A DNA stretch of 64,000 nt. It comes from Russula earlei (taxonomy: Eukaryota; Basidiomycota; Agaricomycetes; Russulales; Russulaceae). Within the stretch, counting starts at the first letter, position 1; every line of letters begins with the position of its first letter. Positions 19,848-31,838 of this stretch are shown piece by piece. Location: positions 1 to 64,000 of the forward strand of contig JAGFNK010000115.1 of assembly GCA_025769875.1 (NCBI GenBank). The letters are read 5' to 3'. The translations under genes and the position numbers were made by a program. The notes beneath the pieces were generated by a model that was given only the letters and a program-made list of their open reading frames with translations, ran no database searches and was not told where the DNA came from.

Positions 19848-20256
19848 ATGCCCTCTACTTCCTCACCCCCATATTGTTGCTCACAAATGTCCCAAACTCC
19901 CACTAACAAAATTGTTCCCCATTCCGACCTCTCTGGTGCAGAGGGGCCACTTGAAATCACTACTCCTGATGCTTCCCTCCTCGCCTTCTTCCAAGGAATG
20001 GATGAACATAGCACTGGAGAAGGAGAAGCGGACATGCGTCCCCTCAAATTTGGACCCCCTGCTGACCAAGTCGACGTTCAGCCTGGGGACTTGGGATGTA
20101 ACGTCCCCTACCAGCACTCTTGACCAGGTTATCCACCCTGGAGAGCCTTGGGTACAATGGGACACTGACAGACACCATACAGGGATTGACATCCCTGATG
20201 GTATGACTTGGGGCAACAAGCCAGCCAGGTATGTGGCCTATGACGTTGTGTTGTGA
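19848..20256 (+). pseudogene. Element A third ORF, first part (Pro/Ser/acidic)
   Basis: It opens at ATG 19848, three bases after the pol stop. It encodes a Ser/Pro-rich then acidic segment ('LLAFFQGMDEHSTGEGEADM') and runs to a stop near 20123, with an alternative overlapping frame to 20256. Its position and composition match the start of the third ORF of element B (13463). No domain is recognised. Confidence 0.45.
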
Positions 20257-20810
20257 TCTACCCCTCTTTCAGTTTGTCCCTAAGACATTCCTTATTGTTC
20301 TTTACTTTCATTCTCGTCCCCTTGGTTATTGTTTCATCCCTTGATACTGATGGTTCTTATTGTTTCACCCTTGTGTTTCATCTATTGTTTGAGCTCCTTT
20401 TGCTATTTGTTTAGCATTATCTATTATTCTGCATATGGTACTGTACAGCCTTGCTAGATACAGTATTTAAGCACTTGTAGAAGCTGGGGGATGCCCCAAG
20501 CTTAGCTTTGTCCCATTTCCTGTCGCATCCCTTGCCCTGTATACTCTCAAAATCACAACTTGCTTGTGCTGGCCTATACTCTGCTTGACCTAAGCACACT
20601 TCAAGGAACCCTTGTGTTCCTCTTCCTCCTTTGCCTCTCTCTCATTGTCCTCCTCTTCTGTGAAACCAGAAGATCGACTCTGTCTACGGACTGAGTCATT
20701 GTCTGACTCAGCCTTGAGATGCTAAACCTCTGATCCGGTCTCCTTGAGCCGGCCCCATTGAACCCTTGAACCAAGTCACAGGGACTTGGCCCCACTGAAC
20801 CCTGAGCTAA
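20257..20810. other. Non-coding stretch inside element A, possible LTR-like insertion
   Basis: T-rich sequence with no convincing frame. A TATA-like GTATTTAAGCAC occurs near 20463 in an LTR-like setting, but no matching partner, clean termini or target duplication could be found. Confidence 0.3.
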
Positions 20811-22430
20811 CTCTCTTATGGCCATGATGCCATAACACAAGCTAAGCTTTCTTACTCCATTCTGGAGATCAACCGCTGGATCCGTGTCCAACCTAGACCC
20901 TCCCCAGACCTCCTGCAACATGTTGTAGGAACTGCCACTTGGGACAGCTTCCACACCTTCCTCTGCTATGTTACCACTGAAAACAATGAAGAACTACTGG
21001 TCGAATTCATCAACAACCGCTGGTTTGAACTACAACTCAGAAGAGGACAACACTCTTACAGCCATGATGCCATAACACGTTGCCTTGGGGGAGCCGAGAG
21101 TAAGGGGGAAGAATGGAGAAGGCCATGCAGACTATGGCAAGATCCTCCAGGCCACCCCTTGTTACAACCTCTATAACTATGGCCAAGACAAACATGATTT
21201 AGACTGCTTCAACACAGAGAGGCAGTTCAAAGGGTGCTGGAGACAGACCCTCTACCTGCTAGGTGACTATGGGCTGCAGGCAGAGCTCTACCACTTAGAC
21301 CACCTCTACACTCAACAAGAAATGTTGGAAGGTAACTATAAGGTGCTCAAAGAAGAGCAGAAGCAGCTGCACTGCATGCTTGGCAAATACCTAGCTGAGA
21401 AGTGAGGAGTAGAGAGAGGCAGGGCTGAAGCCAAGGAGAGAATGGTGGCAGCCAAAGTGCGCTCACGTTGCTGGGAGTTCATTGAAGCAGGCTGTAGCCA
21501 GGGAGAAACCCCTCCAGGTGTCTGGGCTGAAGAACTCCTCACCAACTACTGGGCTGGGCAGCCCATTCCACCTCTACCTGTCTTTGTCCCTCAGCTGCCT
21601 TTGGCAGACATCGCTCAGAGGTATGCTACCCCTACCCCAGAACCAGTACCAGCCAGCCCCACACCTATGATGGTGCAAGGGTATTCAGAGGAGGAGGTTG
21701 ACATCCTCCAAACCATGTCCGGTATGCACCTTTGAAGAGGAGCAGGATCAGAAGCATCACCAAACCCTTCCCCCCATAGCTCCATCTATTACCATTCCTA
21801 TAGCAGCAGTGGAGAAACGTCTACTGCGATGGCTGATTTTATTCCAGAGCCTCAGCAACTGAACATGATAGAAGGGAGGAGGAAGAGGAACCAATGCAAG
21901 TACTGTGGCAATGTAGGACATTTTAACAAGTACTGTCCACAGCCCCACCAGTATTGCCATGACCAGCTGGCAGCAGACGCTGCCTCACATTGCCTAGTGC
22001 CTCCCTATCATTGCTCCTATGCACCCATCAGATCGTGCCCTTTCCACCGAGGATGGGAACTGGCACACCTGAGCAAGAAGAGGAAGTCTGACCAGGAGAG
22101 GGAGGACACTGCTAACCTGCGCATCCTTCAGGTAGCGAAAGGAGAAGGGTCCAGGACCTTTCAAGAACTTTTTACTACGAGTCCTCTCCGCTCCAACACA
22201 CCTCCAGTCAGGAGGTTACCTAGGGACTCTGACAGACTCCCACAGATCATGTCTCCTTCAGCCGTCACTGAGGAGTCAGAGGCGATAGTGGCCTCAGCAT
22301 TGGCTGCCTATGAGGCAGCAGAAGAAGGTCAATACACCTTCACCATGTCACCTCCTCCTCTTTGTAAGGTGACTAATCCTGCTAGCCGCGAAGTCATGAC
22401 AGAATCCCTGTGCCGTGAAAACATACTTCT
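20811..22430 (+). pseudogene. Element A third ORF, main part with CCHC zinc knuckle
   Basis: Discontinuous coding sequence after the chromodomain. A segment with 'WDSFHTFLCYVTTENNEELL' (about 20929-20990) leads, after a frameshift, into the frame 21085-21405 ('FKGCWRQTLYLLGDYGLQAE', helical and charged). A TGA (21403-21405) is followed in the same frame by 21442-21735, and then by 21829 onward with a CX2CX4HX4C knuckle (CKYCGNVGHFNKYC, 21895-21936) and further Cys/His pairs. The order Pro-rich, helical, knuckle and the local match FKGCWRQT / FKECLRHT to element B suggest the same accessory protein in a diverged element. The open frame continues to 22938, but the C/T-rich tail after about 22430 looks non-coding. 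Confidence 0.5.
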
Positions 22431-23618
22431 ACACCTTGCACCTCCCTCATCCACACGCCCCGGTCTCTCTTCTCCCTTTTTCTCTTTCTCTTTCACCAAC
22501 TCTCATTCCACGAAAGCCCGAGTAGTGTTGACGATACCCCAGATGACATCTCCACTGTTCGCTCCACATCAATCAGCGCCCGCGCTACGCCCTGCCTTTT
22601 ACCCACTCTTATTGGCCCTCTTTCATCCTCTCTGTATGCCTTACATCGCCACTCCGTCCTTGTCATTTCTCCTTTGTCTCTTTCACCTCACCGCCTCACC
22701 TCCTCCTCCATGTTCTCCCAACTCCTTTCATCAACATCTCGACCCTGTCTCGACAAATCTCGAACCTCTTTCATCCTGCGCACATGCCATAGGCCGCCTG
22801 ATACCGTCGTGTCTCCTCGCATCTTCTCGACCGCCTTTCACCAAGCATCATGCCGAACATGATCGCACTTCGCTTCGCAGCCTCGCTGCCATGCCCTCGC
22901 CTCACAGATGTTCCTCAGGAGTTTTAGTTCAATTTTGAGCATCAGGTGCTGTACTCATGGCTTTGTTTTCCTTTACACAGTTACTACACTACCCCTTCAT
23001 CCTTTCATACTTTGATCGGCCTTTGACTCAACTCCATACGCGTTCTCCCCTTGTGTTCTCCCCCCATCTCGTGCTCCCCGTTTGTTAGGTCCCCTTCTCC
23101 CCTTGACACAAATTTGTTCAAATAGCATAGAATGTCGCTCGTATTCGGGAGGAAAAATTGATCCCTCTGACCCCTTTTATTCTGTTCCAATCCGTCTAAA
23201 ACCATGAAAGAGAAAGGTCTGTCAGCGAACAATGTTGCTACACCTCTTCTCACGTCTATTGATCGCCATCAACGTGCCATCCCATCACTTTCTCGGCTGC
23301 CCTCTACGTCTCCGCAGGCCTTCGTCTTCGCCCCCACTCTCGCTCAACTCTACTGCTTGCCTCTCCCCTTTCGCCTTCAGTCCATCCCCTCCCTGCTGCT
23401 CCTTCATAGCCACCAGCAGGTCTTTATTCTCTTACACGTCCCTTCCTCCCCTTTTCCTTGCTCTTGGACGGAAGACATTCGCTTCAGACTACCATCCTGC
23501 CCGAAGAACTCAGCGTGCCCCAGACTGGCTCGCTACATCTTGATGATGATGGCGTTGACCCCACCACTCAATTTTAGAATTGTTGGTGTGTGGGACCACC
23601 AATCTGAAGGAGGGGTAA
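22431..23618. other. C/T-rich 3' region of element A and polypurine tract
   Basis: Pyrimidine-rich DNA with only low-complexity frames. It ends in the purine tract CTGAAGGAGGGGTAA next to the LTR at 23619, as expected for the 3' end of an LTR retrotransposon. Confidence 0.5.
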
Positions 23619-24239
23619 TGTTACCGAGTGGTTTGGGGTCTGGAAGATGCCGGAACACCTGAACTATGGACTGCACCGTTTGCATCATGTGTGCGTCAGA
23701 TCTTGATCATTTATGTTCGTTGATATCACGTTCGGAACGCGTTGATCGTATCTTTCTGAAGATGTATTAAAGAAGCAATGAGTAGCATTGCTTCTGTTCC
23801 AGATGTTCCTGTACTGCCATGTGCGTTGCTTCCTTGATTAGGAAAGTACTTATGACACCAAGATTGCTACTAGGGAAGCACTTAATGCTTCCAGCACCGA
23901 GATCATTTACATAGAAGCAACCTCGCTTCTATGAGCTGCTTCTTGCTTCTATAGCACCAACCAGTACTACAGTAGCACGAACCTTATCCCTGTAGGGCTA
24001 TATAAAGCCCCCAGTCTGTAGCAGTTGAGCCCTAAGCTCAACTTAGTTTGCCAATCCCAAACAGTTGACTCCTACCCTGTCTGCAGAGCCCCTCTCACCT
24101 TGTTGCCATACACTAGAAGGATCTAATACTCCTTCCCCTCCACAAGTATTGCTTGCTTGACTCAAGCATATCTGCATTGGTAGGATGCATTCATAGATGT
24201 GACCATTGATCTTATTTGATGCACTTTGGAGCCTTAACA
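23619..24239 (+). mobile_element. 3' LTR of element A (family T2)
   Basis: 621 bp, from TGTTACCGAGTGG to GGAGCCTTAACA, the same family as the solo LTR at 18243-18830. It is about 33 bp longer because of a local duplication around the second hairpin. It is preceded by a polypurine tract, and the flanks (GGTAA and CTGGA) do not match, which fits a 3' LTR rather than a solo LTR. The matching 5' LTR upstream of 5041 was not found. Confidence 0.75.
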
Positions 24240-24439
24240 CTGGACACGTGTGAAGGAGCAGAGGGGTCTGGAGGAAGGATGGGATTCAGGGAGACATACC
24301 TTCATCATTCCTGTCTACCTTTCATTTTGTTCTCCTACACAGTGCATCATACTATCGTATGTGTGTGGTCTTGAGCAAGACATGGAACTTGCATGTCATG
24401 GGTTCCCTCCTCTGCAGCGAGTTCAGATGCGTGCCAACA

Positions 24440-25105
24440 GGCATGTGCAAGCAGGCATCTCACATAATGAATAAAGAGTGGATCTTCACTGACAAGATCT
24501 CTGGCACGCAGTGATTGAGGACTCGCATCAGCTCCTTGTGCCACCACTTGTCATGGCCCTGCATCCATGGAACTTCGTTCCCCATGTGCCTAAGAACGAG
24601 GACGTGCTCAATGTGTGGGCAGCCCTTCAGTGCCAAATCGACTGCTTTGGTTGCAATAGTCTTCCCACCGCAACACCCTTGTTCAGCCGTCCACTCTGTC
24701 ATGTTTTCTGGCTTCTCTGCAGGGGCGAATTGTGACTGTATCAACGACTGCCAGAGCCGCACGTCCTTATGGCACCAATGTGTGCACACATGAGGAGGGC
24801 AGCGACCGCTTGCCATGCCAGAGGAAGGTAGATAGAGATGGAATTGCCTTTCTTGATGCTGAGAGATTTCAGTACATTGGCAACACTAGAAACGTCATGT
24901 GGCAATTCAGCATAGGGACCTCTCAACCTTTGTTGGGCTCATTGGCTTCGTAAATGATAGCGGTCTGGGATAGATGAGCCATCCAACATGGAGATACCCA
25001 GAAATGGCTCTGATCAATCATAATTTATGGCAGTATGGACCTTGTTGGGATGTTTGAATGCCTAACAGTCAACACAGTTGTATGACACATTCACACCCAC
25101 GGGGA
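24440..25105 (-). pseudogene. Acetyl-CoA synthetase fragment
   Basis: On the minus strand, pieces of an acetyl-CoA synthetase (AMP-forming; acetate + ATP + CoA to acetyl-CoA) are read in family order. They are 'VSYNCVD' (about 25075-25095), '[12 protein letters not shown]' (about 24930-24965), '[16 protein letters not shown]' (about 24870-24918), '[19 protein letters not shown]' (about 24790-24850), 'GGKTIATKAVDLALKGCP' and 'RHMGNEVPWMQGHDKWWHKE', then 'SEDPLFIHY' in another frame (about 24465-24490). The family's next block, the P-loop-like TSGSTGKPKG, is absent. Stops (for example TGA after NKG) and frameshifts break it. Only the N-terminal part of a protein of about 650 residues is present. 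It is a duplicated gene fragment stranded among transposons. Confidence 0.8.
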
Positions 25106-25780
25106 TGAGGCAATATGTGGGGTGGCATGGGATGTATTACTTGTGTCAGCAGTGTCTCAGGCACTGGCAGTGTGAAGGCAGTTTGTGCTCCTCCTGAGGT
25201 GGTGAGTGACTGAGCTCAGGTCCAGGGCCTTCTTGGACAATGTGTGTTGCATGAGACTAAAACAATGGACAGGGTTGAGACCAAAATGGTGGCAGCGGAC
25301 GAGCTGAGGTAACAGCTGCAAGCAAGACTGAAGCTGTGGAAGAAGCCATACAAAGCTGACTTTGTAGGGGCTGGTTGAACTGAAGTAATGGCAGCTAGAG
25401 GAGACAAGGAGGAGACTGAGACTGCAGCAACTGGGATTGAGACAACTGGGGCAGATAAGGCCAGCAAGGCAGCACATGTGGCCAACAGAATGGCCAACAG
25501 AATTGAAACAACTAGAGACAGGGATAGTGTTGGTGACATAGACAGCTGGTGATGCTGAAATGACAGCGGCAGGCAATATGAAGACTTGGCGGACAAAGCA
25601 GGTGCCAATGGACAAGAGGTGGCAGTGGGCAGAACTGGGGACATGATGGCAATGACTTGGCAAGGCAAAGAATGGAGCAGCTGATGAAGCTAAGATGGCT
25701 GACAATAAGGATACGGCAGGTGTGACAGATGCAGGGTTGATGGTGGATGGATGATGGACAAGGCTGAGTGAGACAGCACA
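25106..25780. other. Purine-rich low-complexity stretch, no gene
   Basis: The plus strand is rich in GAC/GGCA/ACTG-type words; the minus strand gives long Ser/Cys/Leu-rich frames of low complexity. No domain or splice pattern supports a gene. Confidence 0.5.
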
Positions 25781-25849
25781 ATGGGAAAGGTTGGAGATAG
25801 AGATGTCCATTTTGATCACAGCGTACCCAAAGAGGGAAAACTTTCAACA

Positions 25850-27895
25850 CACCCATCACCACCATGGCAAGCAATCTCAGAAGAAGTGCAATGGATCATC
25901 ATTTGTCTCAGTACAAACATGTCAGCAGAGGATATCTCCATGTATACAGATGTAAGTGTGCGAAAAGTTGAAGGGATCCTTGCCAACTTCGAGCACACTG
26001 GTGGTGTCAAACTTCCCTGGTAAGCGAAACCTCTACTCCATCGGTCGCTTTGTGACTATGATGTTGAGGTATGTGGCACAAAAAATGTACTAGCACATTT
26101 TTATTGAAATTGGACACATACAGCACCTGTTGACAACTCTGAATAGCTTGCCAGATCTCTATCTTGATGAGTTGCATATGGAAATGTTAGAGACATGTGG
26201 GGTGTCAGTATCAGTGTCAACAATATGGAGGACACTTGTCAAGGCTGGCTATAGCTTGAAGAAGGTACGCGCTTTTCCTTATGTACATTTCAAGCTTCTG
26301 ATACACGATGGATAGCTCTCATGCACTGCACTTGAGCATTGTGAAGAAAAGCAAGCTGCATTTGCTGCACGTATCAGAACCTAGCATCCAAATCAGATTA
26401 TCTTAGTGGATGAGAGTTCTGTTGATTGCCAAACAACATACTGTGGACGAGCTTGGGCTATTTGTGGCAGGAAAGCCACGCACAAGGAATTTTTCTGTCA
26501 AGGATGACAGTGAGTGACATGCCATCCATAACACCATGTAACTCATGATTTTCATGTGCCAGATATTCTGTCCTTCCTGCGTTATCTCTCAATGATGGTT
26601 GTCAAGACTCACTGTTGAACTATCCAGTTCAAGAGCGAGGGGTAAGCTCAAAGACAAGTTGATAGATGTCCAAGATGGCGTGGGCAAGAAGTAGAGTCCA
26701 AAGCAGTAACAAATACCAAAGAGGTATAGTTACTGGTAGAGTCGAGCAGATACACAGGGAAGAGGCCAGAATGGTCACAGGGGGACAGTCCTTAAAGGAG
26801 TATCCCAGGGATAGAGAGTGCTGTAAACAAATGGACAGTCTGAGGACTGTCTGCTACTTTATTTGAGCGCTTATATACTACAAGAGAACTGCTAAATAGG
26901 GAACAAGTTGTAACCTTGTTATCAAGCACAATAGAGTGATGAGTAAGAAGTCAGAGTGTGCTTGCTGAGCATGCTCAGTCATGCTCAGTAAGCTGCTGAG
27001 TAAGAAGGCTTCTGCTGATGAGTAATAGCCTTCACTGTCCACGTGTTTACTGTCTTAGTACACGTGCAAGCACCTGATTCATTTTCTGTTAGTTAGTTTA
27101 GGGCTGGTCATTTGAGGACTTGTAGTCTGGTTCAGGGAGCAGTGTTATCTTATAAGGCCCCTTATATAGTTCTATTAGGGTCTTTAGAGTTGACCCTAAT
27201 GCTTCTATTAAGGTCCTTAGTATCGCCTTATAGTTAGTTCTATAGTTATTAGAGTTAGTCTAATAATGCGTTGCAGGGTCTTTGATACTGTGTTAGTGCC
27301 TATTGTAGAGCACCTAGAGTCATCCTAAAGGGTCCTTAGGAAGGTCCTAGTACTGTCCTTTATTGCTAAAAGGGTTGCCCTTAAGTGGGGCTTGCTGTAT
27401 GTCGATTGTGCCAAGAATTGCTCATGCAACAATGCGCGCGTGATATTGTGGACACCTCTACTCACCCCTTTTGCTCATGTGAACAGGGTGACACCATAGA
27501 GGCTGGGTTTCCTCTCATAAGGAAGGGTCCCTCAAGGGCCCTCTCCAGAGAATGGTTCATGACAATGGTATTATACACTGTGACATTGTTGAAGGCTCTT
27601 TCAACACTGAGCTTTTCTGCACATTCATCAATCGCCTCTTGGATCATATGCAGCCATTTCCGGCCCCCAATTCAGTCATTGTTATGGACAATTGTTGAAT
27701 TCACAAGGACCCTGCCATTATAGAGCTTATTGAATCTCGGTAAATTCTATTCACATCTATTGACAAGCGTTGACACTCCTGTTTGTATTTAGGGGCATGC
27801 ATGTCAAATTTCTGCCACCCTATTCCCCTGATTATAACCCAATTGAGCTGGCATTTTCTGCAATGAAGTACCTGTTCTCACATGACATGGCATGG
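25850..27895 (+). pseudogene. Tc1/mariner-like transposase (DDE_3 type), split by a solo LTR
   Basis: An N-terminal helix-turn-helix (about 25870-26015; 'NMSAEDISMYTDVSVRKVEG') is followed by 'LPDLYLDELHMEMLETCGVS' (about 26145-26205) and 'STIWRTLVKAGYSLKK'. Then come 'VDESSVDCQTTYCGRAWAIC' (first catalytic Asp, about 26407-26465) and 'YSVLPALSLNDG', where the LTR at 26600-27564 interrupts. Coding resumes with 'DIVEGSFNTELFCTFINRLL', 'NSVIVMDNC' (second Asp) and, after a probable intron, 'FLPPYSPDYNPIELAFSAMK' (third acidic residue, about 27810-27870). Stop codons are present, for example TGA after MDNC. It would cut and paste a Tc1-type element; the inverted termini were not found. Confidence 0.8.
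26600..27564 (-). mobile_element. Solo LTR, family R, copy c
   Basis: 965 bp in reverse orientation, flanked by perfect duplications ATGGT (26595-26599 and 27565-27569). It is more diverged from copies a, b, d, e and f than they are from one another, so it is an older insertion. Confidence 0.95.
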
Positions 27896-29111
27896 TGAGT
27901 ACTGAGCAGTGTTGCTGCCCCAAGTTTCTTCCCTTCCCCTGTCTCCCCTCTCCACAGTCTCTGACCATCCTCCTCTATTTTCATATCTTTTTCTTCATGT
28001 GGTCGGTCCTTTTTTTTTTCTCTCTCGGCTGCTTTCTGACCCATGAACATGCTTTAGGCCCCATTCTGTGGGTGTAGATACTTGCTTCCAAGTCTCTATT
28101 TTGTCTATGCCTGACCATTTCTCTTGCATCTCGACTTTCCAAACCATCACCACCTCCCCCTCTGATGGATGCCAAGGAAGACAAGTTGACCACACCTGCA
28201 GCTCAAAATGAGGCAAGCCTTGCTCCTCACCTTTGTCTATCGCCTCACTTTGTTCTGACTGCCCCTACAGACCAACAAAAAAAAGACGTGCTATGGAAAA
28301 TGCTGTTCTCTCTTCTTGCAACTCACCTCACATCAATCATAACCTTGTCCATCAATACCCTCCTGATCTTGTTCGCCACAGACTTTGTCATTGCGCCGCT
28401 CATCAATTCTGCCACTGATGTCATCTTTATGCGCATTTGGGCAGTCTATCCAGATGCCATCAAAGTTGTCATCCGATATCCTCTCTCTGGTGCCAACACA
28501 ACTGAACATGATGTCCTCCTCCTTTGGCATCCTGCCACTACTGCTTCCACCCAGTCATGGATGGATGGCACAACTCTTCATCTCCAACCTGAGTTCGAAT
28601 TGATTGGACAAACACCACCAAGCTCTGGCCTTCCACTGAATACAAATGTGTGTATACATTCCCTGTGCTTTCTGATCACATGGTGGACCTGCTCCTGACT
28701 GCCTTGTTCAGACATCTTGGCGCATACGAACAAGACCATCCTGCCTTGCCCACCCTCTCCCATCTGCTTCCGCACCTTCCCAGATCTGTGTCTCCCAACA
28801 GGCCCCCACTTCTGCTTTGTCATATCCTCCTGCCTTAAGCCCAACTTTCCTTATGCACCACTCCTCACACATTCATGCGCAATCGCAATCGCTGCCTCAA
28901 TGCACGCCTTACGTCATTCAATTTCATTTTTCTCTCAGTCTTCCCTAAGCCTTTGTCTGGCCCCATGAACTCAGGTGTGCCCTTCTCGCATGCTACAGTT
29001 GTGAATAGTTGTATCATGTCATGTATTCAGCTGTAGGGATAATGTAATCTATCATGCTTGGGATCGGCACCTCAAAATGTAACAATTTAAGGAGTGAGCA
29101 CCATGATTTGG
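27896..29111. other. Relic sequence without recognisable gene
   Basis: Pyrimidine-rich sequence with one 177-codon plus-strand frame (28165-28698), hydrophobic and Ser/Thr-rich, without a recognisable domain. It may include the decayed 3' end of the Tc1-like element. Confidence 0.35.
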
Positions 29112-29637
29112 CTGCATCCAGATACAGTACATGAGGTTCTACTGTCCAAGATTCAAGGCAATCCATTGAGAAACGGCCGAGATATGGCAGTTCGAAATTT
29201 CGCACACAGATTTGTGCCCAAAAATCAAAACCTCAAGAACTGACTATTAGACTCTCATATCTTCGCTGCACCTAGACACAGTATATAAGGTTCTACTGCC
29301 CAAGTTTCAAGGCAATATATTGAGAACTGGATGAGATATGGCAGTTCGAAACTCCACTCAGATTGCACTGAAAATTCAAAACTTCAAGAACTGAGAATTA
29401 GACCCCAACTCTTGGGCTGCACCTAGATACAGTACATGAGATCCCATTATCGAAGTTTCAAGTCAATCAATTGAGAAATGGTTGAGATATGGCAGTTCAA
29501 AAATTTGCACTCCAAAAATCGATATGTCAAGAACTGAATATTAGGCTCCCATATTTTAGCTGCACCTAGATACAGTATATAAGGTTCTACTGTCAAAGTT
29601 TCAAGGCAATCTGTTGAGAAACTGCTGAGATATACTA
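29112..29637. repeat. Degenerate tandem repeat, about 150-bp unit, 3.5 copies
   Basis: Units begin CTGCAYCYAGAYACAGTA at 29112, 29266, 29417 and 29560 (lengths 154, 151, 143 and a partial). Each contains GGTTCTACTGYCMAAG-like and GAGATATGGCAGTTC words. The last unit breaks off inside GAGATAT at the left end of the MITE-like element. Confidence 0.85.
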
Positions 29638-30304
29638 TATTACCCTGTACATTCATCACCCCCAGTCATTTGTCACTTTTGAAATATCTCACCTCAGAGG
29701 CCTTCCAGTGACCTGGTATGTGCACACCATCTAATATATGATATCTAAAGGTGTTCAGCCATTTTCACAATGAGATATTCGTTATTGAAGAAGTCCCTTC
29801 TGAGGGGGGATTTTGTGTGTGATGTCACACCTGCCGGTTCTTGCTGAGCAGAGATTGAAACCATACATGTTTTTGTTGTCAGTCATCAGACGTGCCAGTC
29901 ACTCCATTGTTATTGATGGATGGTATGTCAAGGAAAATCCTCTTGTTGCTTTCAGGTTTCACATTGTGAATAATGCAAAAGGCCCTTTTCAGTCTTAATG
30001 ATGGAACCTACAAGACTCATCCAGATTTTCCCTATGGATACCCACTGTACAATCCACACACTCCTTAGTACTGACTTTGAGCCATATAGATACTTTACTT
30101 AATGGTTGTGAGTGTGATATCTTAGGTACATACATACATAAAATACAGTATGTAACCTAAAAACTTCACCCACTGCCTCAACCGTCTTCACAGATTCACA
30201 GTGCAGTGACGAATCAGACTTTGAAAATGGCACTGTGACCAATGTGACCTGAGAGTACCTGATGAATGACCGGGGGTGACAAATGTACAGGGTAATATAG
30301 TATA
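29631..30304. mobile_element. MITE-like element with about 45-bp terminal inverted repeats
   Basis: The left end TATACTATATTACCCTGTAC and its reverse complement at the right end (30285-30304) are perfect. The similarity continues inward for about 45 bp with a swapped CATC/TGTC detail. Total length is 674 bp, with no transposase. The ends are palindromic TA-rich, so a TA target duplication is possible but cannot be separated from the repeat. Confidence 0.7.
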
Positions 30305-30877
30305 CTATCACCTATGGGGAACTCACCATTCCACTACCATCTCGCCAGTCACAAATGTCACAAAAGTAATGGACATGTAACACATCCCAAATTAAAGTCC
30401 GCCCAGGATGAATGTATTTATTGGGGACTAGGGAAAACAGTTGTAATGGAGTAGCATTATTGAGTGAAATCCAGGACTTGCTATGTATGGAACATGGTGC
30501 TCACATCATGGGCCAGTGCTGCACAAGTAAATGTAAAAGATCAATATATATCATTGTTATAGCTGCCTGTAGCCACTGCTCATACGTATGGTCTTGTGCT
30601 GGCCAATTGGAACACCTGTAACATGGCATTAAGAGGATAAAACAGCAGTGGTGAGTGACTAAGGTGTGAAATGGGTAACCCCTGGGTAAATTTTCCTGAA
30701 CCCCTACCCATACCTGTGAACACTGTACCCTTACAGATAAAGGGTACAGTTACACCGTACATTGCTCGGGTTCACCGTTACTGGTACGGGTTCTATAATA
30801 ACCGTGGTATGTAAGAAAAAACCACAGGTTTCATGTATGTATCACTAGCTAGTAAAATAAAAGAAGTACGTAGTATA

Positions 30878-31838
30878 TGTCAAGACTCACTGTTGAACTA
30901 TCCAGTTCAAGAGCGAGGGATAAGCTCGAAGACGAGTCGATAGACGTCCAAGATGGCGTGGGCAAGAAGTAGAGTCCAGAGTAGTAACAGATACCAGAGA
31001 GGTATTGTTACTGTGAGAGTCGAGCAATCACGCAGGGAAGAGGCCAGGGTAGTCACAAGGGGATGGTCCTTAAAGGAGTATCCCAGGGATGGAGAGTGCC
31101 ATAAACAAATGGACAGTCTGAGGACTGTCCACTACTTTATTGAGCGCTTATATACTGCAAGAGAACTGCTAAATAGGGGACAAGTCATAACCTTGTTATC
31201 AAGCATAATAGAGTGATGAGTAAGAAGTCGGAGGACGCTTACTGAGCATGCTCAGTCATGCTCAGTAAGCTGCTGAGTAAGAAGCTCCTCTTGATGAGTA
31301 AGAGTTTCCATTGTCCACATGTTTACTGTTTTAGTGCACGTGCAAGCACCTGATTCATTTCCTGTCAGTTAGTTTAGGGCTGGTCATTTGAGGACTTGTA
31401 GTTTGGCTAGGGAATAGTGTTATCTTAGAAGGCCCTTATATAGTTCTATTAGGGTCCTTAGAGTCGACCTTAATAGTTCTATTAAGGTCTTTAGTGTTGC
31501 CTTATAGTTCATTCTATAGTTATTAGAGTTGGTCTAATAACGTGTTGTAGGGCCTTTGATACTAGGTTAGTACCTATTGTAGAGTTTCTAGGGTCGTTCC
31601 AAAGGGTCCTTAGGAAGGCCCTAATACTGTCTTTAGTTGCTAGAAGGGTTGCCTTTAAGTGGGGCTTGCTGTATGTCGATTGTGCCGAGAATCGCTCACG
31701 CAACAATGCACGCGCGATATTGTGGACACCTCTACTCACCCCTTTTGCTCGTGTGAACAGGGTGACACCATAGAGGCTGGGTTTCCTCCTATAAGGAAGG
31801 GTCCTTCAAGGGCCCTCTCCAGAGAATGGTTCATGACA
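30878..31838 (-). mobile_element. Solo LTR, family R, copy d
   Basis: 961 bp, flanked by perfect duplications GTATA (30873-30877 and 31839-31843). It sits just beyond the stop codon of the hAT transposase. Confidence 0.95.

Noticed and set aside
20417..20600. Possible additional LTR with TATTTAA box in element A
   Set aside because: No second copy, no defined inverted ends and no target duplication found; kept only as a note.
25157..25819. Minus-strand frame of 220 codons
   Set aside because: Ser/Cys/Leu-rich low complexity, complementary to a purine-rich repeat-like strand; other frames on the same strand are equally open; no domain or splice signals.
28165..28698. Plus-strand frame of 177 codons with hydrophobic stretches
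   Set aside because: The three plus-strand frames look equally plausible; no recognised family, lies among transposon relics; pyrimidine-rich DNA gives such frames by chance.
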